Of a DNA stretch of 64,000 nt, positions 17,466-30,084 are shown piece by piece (position 1 is the first letter of the stretch; every line of letters starts with the position of its first letter). The notes under the pieces are model-generated. The model was given only the letters and a program-made list of their open reading frames with translations, made no database searches and had not been told where the DNA came from. The position numbers and the translations under genes are program-made. The DNA is taken from contig BPKE01000001.1 in the NCBI GenBank assembly GCA_026004975.1, forward strand, positions 747,788-811,787, read 5' to 3'. This stretch comes from Gammaproteobacteria bacterium (GTDB lineage: Bacteria; Pseudomonadota; Gammaproteobacteria; HTCC5015).

Positions 17466-18038
17466 TCAGTCCTCGGGGCCGGCGTAGCGGGCCGCGATCC
17501 GCTCGAACTCGCTGTGTTCGTAGGCGGCGAGATGCCGCCATTGGACCGGGTCCAGCACGTCGCGGGCGTCCTCGAGATAGGCGTCGCGCCAGTCGATCAG
17601 GCTCTGCCTTATCCAGACGCGCAGCGCCTCGAGCCGCCGCGGCGGAAGCAGCCCGCTGTGGTAACCGCTTTCCTCGAGGACGACGCGCCAGGCGGCCCGA
17701 TGATGGCGACGCAGGGCCGTCAAGGCTGCAATTTGGTCAGACCGAAGAGGCGCGTAATGGGCCAGGCCGGCGGCGAAGTCCTGGACCGCACGCTCGTCTT
17801 CGTCGAGAGCCCCAGTCCGCTCGGCGGCCGCCGCTGCGGCGCCGGCGGGCGCGGCCGTCTCGCCGCCCACCGTGGACACGGCCCGCGCTGAGGGAAGGAA
17901 CGGATTGACCTCGGCCCGGGGCGGGGCCGCGGTGGCCGGCTCTGAAACGCGTGCCGGGGCGGTCCGCGGCGCCGGCCTTTCGGGCCACCACCAACACAGC
18001 ACGACCGGGAGCAGCAGAAACGGCAACAGGCGTCGCAT
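17466..18038 (-). CDS. Uncharacterised membrane-anchored or exported protein
   Basis: A 190-residue protein of unknown function. The N-terminus MRRLLPFLLLPVVLCWWW is a signal anchor or signal peptide, followed by an Ala/Pro-rich stretch to about residue 90 and then a charged helical domain (about 95-190) with many Trp, His and Arg residues. It starts 53 bases after the PL3 stop codon, beyond a terminator. It may be read by read-through from PL3 or from its own promoter. The helical half faintly recalls Spy/LTXXQ-type periplasmic proteins, but I do not claim that family. Confidence 0.55.
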   Translation of the reverse strand: MRRLLPFLLLPVVLCWWWPERPAPRTAPARVSEPATAAPPRAEVNPFLPSARAVSTVGGETAAPAGAAAAAAERTGALDEDERAVQDFAAGLAHYAPLRSDQIAALTALRRHHRAAWRVVLEESGYHSGLLPPRRLEALRVWIRQSLIDWRDAYLEDARDVLDPVQWRHLAAYEHSEFERIAARYAGPED

Positions 18039-18046
18039 CGCCAACG

Positions 18047-18080
18047 AAAAGCCCCGCCGGGGCCGAGGCCCCGGCGGGCT
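18047..18080 (-). terminator. Terminator of the PL3 pectate lyase gene
   Basis: A strong inverted repeat (about 14 base pairs with one bulge, 18051-18080) is followed in minus-strand RNA by UUUU (A4 at 18047-18050). It begins just after the PL3 stop codon. Confidence 0.7.
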
Positions 18081-18091
18081 TGCGGAGGGTC

Positions 18092-19720
18092 TCAATAGGT
18101 GCTGTTCCCGGACTGGTGGCAGCGGGCCCAGGGGCCGATGCACACCGTTCCGGCGTTGTGCAGGCGGCTGTTGGTCAGGCTCGCCTCGGACACCGAGCTG
18201 TCGGTGCGGAACACGCCTTCCTTCATGTCCGCGATGTCGCAACGATCGAAGTTGACGACGATCTTGTAGGTCGTGCCGCCGTTCTGGCGCAAGGCCTTGC
18301 TGGCGCGGTGGATGATGCAATTGCTGACGTTCAATGTCGACGGCGCATTGACCTGGAAGAACTTGTCCTCGGCGTCGAAGCCGCTGATGTTGCGCACGTT
18401 TACCGTGCCTTCGGATTTGATGGTCAGGGCGTCCTCGCCGACGTCGGACCAGTAGACGTTCTCGATAATGCCGCCGTTGTAGACGTGGATGCCGTCGGCG
18501 CCGTTGGCACCGATGTAGACGTTGCGCAAGGTGGCGCCGTTCTCGATCCGGAAGATCGGTTTCTGGCTTTCGGACTGGCTGCCGTCACCCAGGGCGCTCG
18601 ACGCCGTGTAGGTGTTGCAACCGCCGTCGAAAACGCCGCTGGTGACGCGGATCGTTTCATTGACCACGATCACCTGGCCGCCGGCGCGGCAGGAGGAACC
18701 GGTGATCGAACCGCCGCCACCGGCGGACGAGGACGACGAACTGCTCGAGCCACCGCCACCGGCGGACGAGGACGAGGAACCGCCCGAACCGCCGCCGCAA
18801 GCGATGGCGGAAACCCCCGGACCGGTCACTTCCAGGTAATCGATGTTGGGCAACGCCGCCGACCCCGTGCCTTCCAGGCGCAGGTCCAGATCGCCACCGC
18901 CCAGGTTCAAGGTCACCGAAGTGGTGGCCCAGCTCCCCCAGCCGCCGGTCGGTCCGAAGTCGCGGGTGGCCAGGCGGGCCCCGTTCACCCACAGCACGCC
19001 GGTGCGGCCCGCGCTCGAGCCGTTGGCGAAGCGCCAGCGGAAGGTGTAGCTGCCGGCGCCGCCGCGCACCCGCCAGTAGACCGACGCCCCCATGGTGTTC
19101 TCGGTGTTCGCGTAGCCGGCGCCGGTGTAACCGCCCCATTCCGATTCCACGGCGCCGTCCACGCCGCAGAAGCCCAGGGCGTTTTCCTGCAGGGTGACGC
19201 GATTGCCCGAGCCGCCCGCGGCGCTGCTGCTGGAGGCGCTGCTCGAGCTCGAAGAGGAAACGCTGCTCGAGGCGCCGCCGGCGCTGTTGTACAGTTCGAA
19301 CTCGGCGATCTGCGGGGGGCTGACGGCCGAATCGATCATCAAGTTGACCTTGCTCATGCTGACGGTGCCGAAACCGCCGATGACCGCCGCCGACCCCAGC
19401 GTCGTGCCCGAGGCCAGCACCGCGCCGGTGTCGTTGTTCACCAGCCGCCAGGCCCGGGTGGCGCCGTTGAGCTCGCGGATGACCACGGTGTTGAACGCGG
19501 CATTGAAGTTCTTCACGGAAATGCGCTGGCCGCTGGCCGACGTCGGTTGCCAGTAGGTCGACGGGTTGCCGTCGACGACGTTGCCATAGCTGGTGCCGGA
19601 GGCTTTGCTGCTGCCGTCCGCCCCCGCCCCCAGCGCCAGGTTGTTGCCGAGCTGGGCGAACGCCGTACCGGCGCCGCCCGCCAGGGCCAGACCGATCAGG
19701 AAACGTGCTTTTCGTGACAT
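18092..19720 (-). CDS. Secreted PL3 pectate lyase with F5/8C-type and CBM35-type modules
   Basis: A 542-residue secreted multidomain lyase. Signal peptide 1-22 (TAFA); discoidin/F5-8C-like module about 24-146; Ser linker about 151-170; CBM35/CBM6-like module about 174-308 (AGYANTENTMGASVYWRV, IDYLEVTG); Gly/Ser linker about 309-340; PL3 domain about 344-542. The PL3 core is recognisable from GATLRNVYIGANGADGIHVY, WSDVGEDALTIKS and FFQVNAPSTLNVSNCIIHRA. PL3 enzymes are calcium-dependent and degrade polygalacturonate. The ATG at 19720 is preceded by GAGGAGGGG. Two operator-like palindromes lie upstream, placing it in the same inferred regulon as receptor 1 and GH28. Confidence 0.9.
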   Translation of the reverse strand: MSRKARFLIGLALAGGAGTAFAQLGNNLALGAGADGSSKASGTSYGNVVDGNPSTYWQPTSASGQRISVKNFNAAFNTVVIRELNGATRAWRLVNNDTGAVLASGTTLGSAAVIGGFGTVSMSKVNLMIDSAVSPPQIAEFELYNSAGGASSSVSSSSSSSASSSSAAGGSGNRVTLQENALGFCGVDGAVESEWGGYTGAGYANTENTMGASVYWRVRGGAGSYTFRWRFANGSSAGRTGVLWVNGARLATRDFGPTGGWGSWATTSVTLNLGGGDLDLRLEGTGSAALPNIDYLEVTGPGVSAIACGGGSGGSSSSSAGGGGSSSSSSSSAGGGGSITGSSCRAGGQVIVVNETIRVTSGVFDGGCNTYTASSALGDGSQSESQKPIFRIENGATLRNVYIGANGADGIHVYNGGIIENVYWSDVGEDALTIKSEGTVNVRNISGFDAEDKFFQVNAPSTLNVSNCIIHRASKALRQNGGTTYKIVVNFDRCDIADMKEGVFRTDSSVSEASLTNSRLHNAGTVCIGPWARCHQSGNSTY

Positions 19721-19782
19721 GGTTGCCCCTCCTCTTTCGTCGTGGTGTGTACCGGCGGCGCCGGCAGGTTGTCGGCACGGTA

Positions 19783-19796
19783 TGACACCGGTAGCA
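19783..19796. promoter_or_regulatory. LacI-type operator copy 1 upstream of PL3 (12/14 match)
   Basis: TGACACCGGTAGCA matches TGACACCGGTGTCA at 12 of 14 positions, with a perfect left arm and CCGG centre. It lies about 62 bases upstream of the PL3 ATG and about 30 bases from a second copy. Confidence 0.5.
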
Positions 19797-19814
19797 TCGA
19801 GCTTGAAGGAGGCT

Positions 19815-19828
19815 GGAAACCGGTGTCA
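19815..19828. promoter_or_regulatory. LacI-type operator copy 2 upstream of PL3 (12/14 match)
   Basis: GGAAACCGGTGTCA matches the reference at 12 of 14 positions; here the right arm is perfect and again yields a minus-strand TTGACA (19824-19829). Centre-to-centre distance to copy 1 is 32 bases, about three helical turns, so two dimers could bind the same face of the DNA. Confidence 0.5.
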
Positions 19829-19887
19829 ATCAGGTAAAAAACGTATGCTCCGACCCCGACAGGCTCGCCTTTGTGCGAGCCGCGCCC

Positions 19888-23941
<4,054 letters not shown>

Positions 23942-25294
23942 ATGAGCCCATCCGCCCGACTGCGCCCCCTCTGTTTGCTGCTGATCGCCGCCGTCCCCTT
24001 CCCAGCCGCGGCGTTGGATCTCGCCGAGGTCTATCGCCGGGCCCAGACCCAGGATCCGCAGTTCCTCGCCGAAAAAGCCGCCTGGCAGGCCGAAGCGACG
24101 CTGCCGGCGCAAAGCCGCGCGGCGCTCCTGCCGCAACTCAACGCCCGCGTCACCCGCAACGAATCCGAAAACGAGCTGTTGGCCTCGGACTTCTGCAACA
24201 TCGCGCCCGACGCCTGCCGGCTCGACGCGATCACCGAAAGCGCCGAGTTCGGCTGGTCACTGCAACTGCGCCAGAGCCTCTACAACCACGAATACTGGGC
24301 GCGGCTGCACCAGGCCAAGGCGCGCGCCGCCCAGGCCGAGGCGAGTTTCCAGGCGGCCCGCCAGGATCTGATCCTGCGCAGCGCGCAAGCCTATTTCGCG
24401 GTGCTCGAGGCCGAAGACACCCTGGCCCTGGCCGAGGCCGAGGTCGAGGCCCTGGAAAAGCAGCTCGAGCAGACCCGCGAACGGCACGCGGTCGGCCTGG
24501 CCGCGCGCACCGACCTCACCGAGGCCGAGGCGCAGTACGACCAGGCGCGGGCGGCGCAGATCCTGGCGGCCAACGCCCTGGACGCGGCCCGCGAGGCGCT
24601 GTGGGCGCTCACCGGCCTGGAGGCACCGCAACTGGCGCGGCTCCGGCAAGATCCGCCGCTGCGCGGCCCCGATCCGGCCGACAAAGAGGCCTGGGTGCAG
24701 CGGGCGCTGGCGGGCAACCTGCGCTTGAAAGCGGCGCAATTCGCCGCCGAACAGGCCGACGCCGAGGTCTCCGCAAGGCGCGCCGGCCATCTGCCGCGCC
24801 TCGACCTGGTCGCCAGTCGGGTCTACACCGATGCCTCCGGCGAGAACTTCGGCGACAACCGCGAACAACAAAACACCGTCATCGGCCTCGAGCTGAACAT
24901 CCCGCTGTTCGCGGGCTTCGGCACGCGCGCGCGGGTGCGCGAAGCGGTGTGGCGCGAGGCGGCCGCGCGGGACAATCTGGAAGCGACCCGCCGCGACGTG
25001 GTCAGGAGCACACGCAACGCCTACCAGCAAGTGCTGGCCGACATCGCCCGCGTCCAGGCCCTCGAGCGCGCCCTGGCCTCGGCCGAGGCGGCCCACGAAG
25101 CGACCCGCGCCGGTTACGAGGTCGGCACGCGCAACGCGGTGGAGCTGTTGCTGGCGCTGCGCAACACCTTCGCCGCCCGGCGTGACCTCGCCCAGGCGCG
25201 CTACGCCTACATCGTCGACGCCCTGCGGCTCAAGGCCGCCGCCGGCAGTCTCGCCGAGGCCGACCTGCTGGCGGTGAACGCCTGGCTGAAATGA
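23942..25294 (+). CDS. tolC: TolC-family outer membrane efflux channel
   Basis: A 450-residue outer-membrane channel with signal peptide 1-24 (ending PAAA) and the alternating long alpha-helices of the OEP family. Ala/Glu/Gln-rich heptads run at about 110-240 and 330-430, separated by barrel segments ([20 protein letters not shown]). It would serve type I secretion or RND efflux as the outer duct. The length fits TolC of type I secretion systems. The stop overlaps the next ATG by four bases, so channel and lipid A acyltransferase may be co-expressed. Confidence 0.88.
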   Translation: MSPSARLRPLCLLLIAAVPFPAAALDLAEVYRRAQTQDPQFLAEKAAWQAEATLPAQSRAALLPQLNARVTRNESENELLASDFCNIAPDACRLDAITESAEFGWSLQLRQSLYNHEYWARLHQAKARAAQAEASFQAARQDLILRSAQAYFAVLEAEDTLALAEAEVEALEKQLEQTRERHAVGLAARTDLTEAEAQYDQARAAQILAANALDAAREALWALTGLEAPQLARLRQDPPLRGPDPADKEAWVQRALAGNLRLKAAQFAAEQADAEVSARRAGHLPRLDLVASRVYTDASGENFGDNREQQNTVIGLELNIPLFAGFGTRARVREAVWREAAARDNLEATRRDVVRSTRNAYQQVLADIARVQALERALASAEAAHEATRAGYEVGTRNAVELLLALRNTFAARRDLAQARYAYIVDALRLKAAAGSLAEADLLAVNAWLK

Positions 25295-26205
25295 GCCGGG
25301 CCGCTGCCGAGGCGGCGCACGCCCCCGGGGGCCACTGGCCGACCCGCCTCGGCCTGGCCCTGCTGCGCGCCCTGGGCCGGGCGCCGGCGCCGCTGCGCCG
25401 GGCGGCGGGCGAGGCGCTCGGCTGGGCGGCCTGGCTGCTGCTGGCCGAGCGCCGCCGCGTGGCCGAGATCAACCTGGCGCTGTGTTTCCCCGAGCTGGAC
25501 GCCGCAAAACGGCGGCGCATGGCGCGCCGCTGCCTGATCGGCATGGGTCACACGCTCGTGGAGTGTGCACTGGCCTGGTGGGGCAGCGAAGCGCAGCTCG
25601 CCGCCCTGCCTCATACCATCGAAGGGCTCGAGCACCTGGAGCGCGCCCGTGCCGGCGGCCGCCCGGTGCTGCTCTTGTCCGCCCACATGGCCGCCAGCGA
25701 AATCGGCGGCCGCCTGCTCGCCCGCCACGTGCCCTTCCAGATCCTCTACAAGCCGGCCAAGAACCCGGTCTTCGAAGACGCCATGCGCCGCGCCCGCGAA
25801 GCGGCCTACCTGGCGGTGGTGCCGCGCAAGCAGACCCGGCGGCTGCTGCGCAACCTCAAGGCCGGCTGGGTCACCTGGTACGCCCCCGACCAGAATTTCG
25901 GCCGCGAGGACACGGTGTTCACACCTTTCTTCGGCGTCCCCGCTGCCACGCTGACCGCCACTTCGCGCCTGGCGCGCCTGGCGGACGCCACGGTGGTGCC
26001 CTATTTCCCCTACCGCGAGGGGCGCGGCTGGCGGCTGGTCATCCTGCCCCCCTTGGCCGATTTTCCGGGGCCGAGCCTGGAGGCGGATTGCGCCCGCATC
26101 AACCGGGTCATCGAAGAGGCGGTGCGGCGGGCGCCGGAACAGTACCTGTGGGTGCACAAGCGCTTCCGGGTGCGCCCGCCCGGCGAGCCGCCGATCTATC
26201 CATGA
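25291..26205 (+). CDS. lpxL: Lipid A biosynthesis acyltransferase (LpxL/HtrB family)
   Basis: A 304-residue inner-membrane acyltransferase that adds a secondary acyl chain to Kdo2-lipid IVA. It shows the HX4E catalytic motif (His132 to Glu137 in SAHMAASEIGG) and the family segments YAPDQNFGREDTVFTPFFG and VHKRFRVRPPGEPP. The hydrophobic N-terminal segment (about 38-52) is the membrane anchor. It overlaps tolC by four bases and waaA by four, forming one + strand unit. Whether it is LpxL- or LpxM-like cannot be settled from motifs. Confidence 0.9.
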   Translation: MSRAAAEAAHAPGGHWPTRLGLALLRALGRAPAPLRRAAGEALGWAAWLLLAERRRVAEINLALCFPELDAAKRRRMARRCLIGMGHTLVECALAWWGSEAQLAALPHTIEGLEHLERARAGGRPVLLLSAHMAASEIGGRLLARHVPFQILYKPAKNPVFEDAMRRAREAAYLAVVPRKQTRRLLRNLKAGWVTWYAPDQNFGREDTVFTPFFGVPAATLTATSRLARLADATVVPYFPYREGRGWRLVILPPLADFPGPSLEADCARINRVIEEAVRRAPEQYLWVHKRFRVRPPGEPPIYP

Positions 26206-27473
26206 GGCCGCCGGCCGCCTACCGCCTGCTCAGCGCCGGACTGGGCCTGCTGCTGCCGCCGCTGGCCGCCGGCTGGGCCTTGGCCGCCCACTGGCGGCGC
26301 CGGCCGCCGCCGGGCGGCGCCCGAGCCTGGCTGCGCCAGCGCCTCGGCGACCCGGCGCCGGTCCCGCCCGGCGCGCTGTGGCTGCACGCCGCCTCGGTCG
26401 GCGAGCTGCACACCGCCCTGCCCCTGCTGCTCGCCCTGCTCGAAGCGCAGCCCGACCTGCGGGCGCTGGTCACCACCGTCACCCCCGGCGGCGCCGCGGC
26501 CCTCGCCCGGCGCCTGCCGGCGGCGTTCGCCGACCGCGTCCGACACCGCTACCTGCCGTTCGATTATCGCCGGGCCGTGCGCGGCTTTTTCGCCCGTGCG
26601 CGGCCGCGCGCCGGGCTGATCGTGGAAACCGAGCTGTGGCCCTGGTTGTACGCCGCGGCCGCCGAGGCGGACGTGCCGCTGGCGCTGGTCAACGCCCGGC
26701 TGTCGGCCCGCACGCTCGGCGCCCCCGGTTGGCTGAAACGCGCCTATCTGGGTGCGCTCGGTGCGCTGCACGCGGTGCTGTGCCGCAACCCCGAGGACGC
26801 GGCGGGCTTCCGGGCCCTGGGCGCGGATCCGGCCCGAATCGCGGTGGTCGGCAATCTGAAATTCGCCCCCCCGCCCGGGCCGCCCCCCCCGCCCGCCGCG
26901 CCGGGCCGCCGCTACGTGCTCGCGGCAAGCACCCACGCCGGCGAAGAGCGCCTGCTCGCCGCCGCCTGGGGACGGCTGGCGCGGGGCGACCGGCTGCTGG
27001 TGATCGCGCCCCGCTACCCCGACCGCGGCGCCCAGCTGGCCGCCGAGCTGGCCGCCGCCGGCTGGCGGGTGAGCCGGCACAGCCGGGGCGAAGATCCCGC
27101 CGCGGCCGACATCCACCTCGTCGACACCCTCGGCGAACTGCCGGCCTGGATCGCCGGCGCCGAGTGGGTCTTCGTCGGCGGTTCGCTGGTGCCGCGCGGC
27201 GGCCAGAACGTGCTCGAAGCGGCGCGGCTCGGCAAGGCGGTGGTCACCGGGCCGCACACCTTCAATTTCGCCGACGAGGTGGCCCGCCTGGCGGCGGCCG
27301 GCGCACTCGTCCAAGCGGCCGACGCCGCGGCGCTGGAAGCGGCCTGCGCGGCGCTGCTCGCCGAGCCGGAGCGCGCCGCGGCCATGGGCGCACGCGGCGC
27401 CGCGCTGTGCCAGGCCGAAGCCGACGTGGTCGACCGTTACCGGCACGCGCTCGCCGAGCGCGGCCTGCCCTGA
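26202..27473 (+). CDS. waaA: 3-deoxy-D-manno-octulosonic acid (Kdo) transferase
   Basis: A 423-residue inner-membrane GT30 enzyme that transfers Kdo from CMP-Kdo to lipid IVA. Catalytic Glu68 lies in LHAASVGELHTA. Other family blocks are ETELWPWL, LVNARLSARTL, VVGNLKFAP and VGGSLVPRGGQNVLEAA near the sugar-nucleotide site. The ATG at 26202 overlaps the preceding stop (ATGA). It converges on ugd with only four bases between stops. The presence of a Kdo kinase gene nearby fits an organism whose WaaA adds a single Kdo that is then phosphorylated (inference). Confidence 0.93.
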   Translation: MRPPAAYRLLSAGLGLLLPPLAAGWALAAHWRRRPPPGGARAWLRQRLGDPAPVPPGALWLHAASVGELHTALPLLLALLEAQPDLRALVTTVTPGGAAALARRLPAAFADRVRHRYLPFDYRRAVRGFFARARPRAGLIVETELWPWLYAAAAEADVPLALVNARLSARTLGAPGWLKRAYLGALGALHAVLCRNPEDAAGFRALGADPARIAVVGNLKFAPPPGPPPPPAAPGRRYVLAASTHAGEERLLAAAWGRLARGDRLLVIAPRYPDRGAQLAAELAAAGWRVSRHSRGEDPAAADIHLVDTLGELPAWIAGAEWVFVGGSLVPRGGQNVLEAARLGKAVVTGPHTFNFADEVARLAAAGALVQAADAAALEAACAALLAEPERAAAMGARGAALCQAEADVVDRYRHALAERGLP

Positions 27474-27477
27474 GGGC

Positions 27478-28806
27478 TCACACCGGCGGGCGGCCGACGG
27501 CGTAATAGCGGAAGCCCGCCGCGCGCAACTGTTCCGGGTCGTACAGGTTGCGGCCGTCGACGATCACCGGCGCGGCCAGGCGCGCCCGCATGAGCTCGAA
27601 ATCGGGGCTGCGGAAGGCTTCCCATTCGGTGCAGATCGCCAGCGCAGCGGCACCGTCCAGCGCCTCGTAAGGATCCTCGCAGAGCACCAGGTCGGCCCGT
27701 TCGCCCCACAACCGCCGCGCCTGGCCGCCGGCCACCGGGTCGTGGGCGCGCACCCGGGCGCCGCTCGCCCACAGCGCCTCGATCAGCGCCCGCGAGGGGG
27801 CCTCGCGCATGTCGTCGGTGTTGGGCTTGAACGCCAGCCCCCACACGGCGATGGTGCGGCCGGCGAGCTCGCCGCCGTAATGCGCCGCCAGGCGCTCGAA
27901 CAGCCAGCGCTTCTGGCGGGCGTTGACCGCCTCGACCGCGCGCAGGATCGCCGCCTCGCAGCCCGCCTGCTCGGCGGTGTGCACCAGCGCCTTGACGTCC
28001 TTGGGAAAGCAGGAGCCGCCGTAGCCGCAGCCGGGGTAGATGAAGTGGTAGCCGATGCGCGGGTCGGAGCCGATCCCGACCCGCACCCGCTCGATGTCGG
28101 CGCCGAGCCGTTCGGCGATCGCCGCCAGTTCGTTCATGAAACTGATCTTGGTGGCGAGCATGGCGTTGGCGGCGTACTTGGTCAGCTCCGCCGAGCGCGG
28201 GTCCATGACCAGGATGCGGTCGTGGTTGCGGTTGAACGGCTGGTAGAGCCGCCGCAACTCGCGTGTCGCGCGTTCGCTGTCCGAGCCGATGATGATGCGA
28301 TCGGGCTTGGTGAAATCGGCGATCGCCGCGCCTTCTTTGAGGAATTCGGGGTTGGAGACGACGTCGAAGTCCACCTGCCGGCCGCGCGCGGCGAGGGCCT
28401 CCTGCACCGTCTCACGGACCCGGTCGGCCGTGCCGACCGGCACCGTGGACTTGTCGACGACGATGCGGTAGTCCTCCATGTGGGCGCCGATGGCGCGAGC
28501 CACGTCCAGCACGTGCCGCAAGTCCGCCGAGCCGTCCTCGTCCGGCGGCGTGCCGACGGCGATGAACTGGAAAAGCCCGTGGGCGACGCCCGCCGCGACG
28601 TCCGTGGTGAACCGCAAGCGGCCCGCGCGCGCGTTGGCGCGCACCAGGGCCTCGAGCCCGGGCTCGTAGATCGGCACCTCGCCGCGCAGCAAGGCGGCCA
28701 CCTTGGCCTCGTCCACATCCACGCAGACCACCGTGTTGCCGGCCTGGGCGAAACAGGCGCCGGTCACCAGACCGACGTAACCGCTGCCGTAAATCGTCAC
28801 GCGCAT
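27478..28806 (-). CDS. ugd: UDP-glucose 6-dehydrogenase
   Basis: A 442-residue cytoplasmic enzyme that oxidises UDP-glucose to UDP-glucuronate with NAD. The N-terminal nucleotide-binding loop is [18 protein letters not shown], and the catalytic Cys266 lies in [16 protein letters not shown]. The central helix and C-terminal domain are complete ([19 protein letters not shown]). Its start overlaps the end of gmhB by 10 bases, so it belongs to the kdkA-gmhB-ugd unit and probably feeds uronic acid into surface polysaccharide. Confidence 0.95.
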   Translation of the reverse strand: MRVTIYGSGYVGLVTGACFAQAGNTVVCVDVDEAKVAALLRGEVPIYEPGLEALVRANARAGRLRFTTDVAAGVAHGLFQFIAVGTPPDEDGSADLRHVLDVARAIGAHMEDYRIVVDKSTVPVGTADRVRETVQEALAARGRQVDFDVVSNPEFLKEGAAIADFTKPDRIIIGSDSERATRELRRLYQPFNRNHDRILVMDPRSAELTKYAANAMLATKISFMNELAAIAERLGADIERVRVGIGSDPRIGYHFIYPGCGYGGSCFPKDVKALVHTAEQAGCEAAILRAVEAVNARQKRWLFERLAAHYGGELAGRTIAVWGLAFKPNTDDMREAPSRALIEALWASGARVRAHDPVAGGQARRLWGERADLVLCEDPYEALDGAAALAICTEWEAFRSPDFELMRARLAAPVIVDGRNLYDPEQLRAAGFRYYAVGRPPV

Positions 28807-29375
28807 GGGGGTTGATCCTCTTGGCTGGCGGGCACGCCGAATTCACGGCGCACCAGGGTGAGCAAATCGGGATAGAGCGGCACGCCGAGGGCACGGGCCG
28901 CGGCGGGGTCGGCGCCGACCAGGAAGGCGCGCCCCAGGCGGGCGGCGCGCGCCGCCTGGATGTCGCTGGCCTTGTCGCCGACCATGAACGACGCGGCCGG
29001 ATCCAGCGCGTGCTCGGCGATCGCCTCGAGCAACATGCCCGGCCCCGGCTTGCGGCGCGGGCTGTCGCGCCGGTGGACGCCGCGGCCGTGCTCGGGATGG
29101 TCCGGGCACCAGTACACCGCGTCGAGGGGCGCCCCCGCCTCGGCGAAGCGCGCCCGCATCCAGTCGGTCAGGCGCAGAAAATCGTCCTCGCCGTACAGAC
29201 CGCGGCCGATGCCCGATTGGTTGGTGACGACGATCAGCTTGTAGCCGAGACCGCGCAGCGCCCGGCAGGCCGGGAGCACGCCCGGGATGAACTCGAAGTC
29301 CTCGATTCGCCAGACGTAACCGCGGTCGACGTTGATCACGCCGTCGCGATCCAGGAAGGCCGCCTTCGCCTTCAC
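28797..29375 (-). CDS. gmhB: D-glycero-beta-D-manno-heptose-1,7-bisphosphate 7-phosphatase, atypical zinc site
   Basis: A 192-residue HAD-superfamily phosphatase of the heptose pathway. Motif I is FLDRDGV with nucleophile Asp9 and Asp11; motif II is VVTNQSG; later motifs are RRKPGPGM and [13 protein letters not shown]. coli GmhB binds structural zinc with Cys92, His94, Cys107 and Cys109. Here only the first is kept (Cys90): the His position is Asp92, and the CxC pair before RKP is replaced (DSPRRKP). The start is a GTG at 29375 that overlaps the kdkA stop. Catalysis should be intact; the zinc loop is probably lost. Confidence 0.85.
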   Translation of the reverse strand: MKAKAAFLDRDGVINVDRGYVWRIEDFEFIPGVLPACRALRGLGYKLIVVTNQSGIGRGLYGEDDFLRLTDWMRARFAEAGAPLDAVYWCPDHPEHGRGVHRRDSPRRKPGPGMLLEAIAEHALDPAASFMVGDKASDIQAARAARLGRAFLVGADPAAARALGVPLYPDLLTLVRREFGVPASQEDQPPCA

Positions 29376-30084
29376 CGCCGCCCCCCGCGGTAGCCGTCCA
29401 GCAAGGCCGCCCAGTCGGCCGGCGACCAGGCCGCGCCGGCCGCGGCCAGCTTGGCCAGCGAGCGGGCCAGGCGCGCCAGATTGCCGCGCGCCCAGCGCCC
29501 GCCGGGCCGGCGCAGGCGGCCGCGGTCGAAGTCGATCAGGTGCACGGCGCCGCCGGCGTCGAACAGGATGTTGTGGGCGTTCAAATCGGCGTGATCGACC
29601 CCGCGCGCGTGGAAGCGACTCAACACCGCCCCGATCTTCCGCCACTGCACCGCCGGCAAGGGCCCATCCCGCAGCCGCTCGGCGAGGGTGCGCGCGCCGG
29701 GCACCGCGGCGGTGAGCAAGGCGCCCTCGTAGACCCAGCCCCGCCGCCACACGCAGGCGGCCAGCGGCCGCGGCACGGGGAGCCCTTCGCGCCACAGGCG
29801 GGCGAGCAGGCGCCACTCCCGCCACGGCCGGCTGCGTTCCAGACCGAGCCAGAGATAGCGCCGCAGACCGAGCCGCGCGGGCAGGTCCGCCGCGCCGGTA
29901 ACGGCGCAACACCGCCTCGCCGCCAGCCAGGGCCAGCCGCCACACTCCGCCGCGCCCGCCGTCCTCGCGGGCACCGGCAGGGGCTTCGAACCAGGCCGGA
30001 TCGATCCCGGGCAGGCCCGATTGGGCCAGCCATTCGGCATCGTATAGGATATGCGCCCCGCGCCCCGCCGCCCGAGCCGTCCAT
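29372..30084 (-). CDS. kdkA: Kdo kinase KdkA, reading frame interrupted by one or two 1-base insertions
   Basis: KdkA phosphorylates Kdo at O-4 in the LPS inner core. The C-terminal part (RRYLWLGLERSRPWREWRLL, then DHADLNAHNILFD and IDFDRGR with the kinase catalytic Asp residues) is in one frame. The N-terminal part (HILYDAEWLAQSGLPGIDP to RRYRRGG) is in another. Removing one base near 29886 joins them as RRGGLPARLG, as in homologues. No start codon is in frame with HILYDAEW except one far inside the divergent gene. Removing one G near 30064 would put the ATG at 30084 in frame, giving 236 residues (H. influenzae KdkA about 241). The second correction is inference. Confidence 0.75.

Noticed and set aside
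14584..17487. A 967-codon open frame on the + strand
   Set aside because: Antisense to the FN3 lipoprotein, which has a ribosome-binding site and lipobox.
2088..19720. A Bacteroidetes-type SusC/SusD polysaccharide utilisation locus
   Set aside because: The receptors are of the TonB-Xanth-Caul type, no SusD is present, and the flanking genes are gammaproteobacterial.
2088..19720. A recent mobile island
   Set aside because: No integrase, transposase, flanking direct repeats or tRNA gene seen, and base composition looks like that of the flanks.
19862..19881. Hairpin GGCTCGC / GCGAGCC after ppnN as a Rho-independent terminator
   Set aside because: The stem is good, but in minus-strand RNA the U-run is about 20 bases further on, so I did not list it as a terminator.
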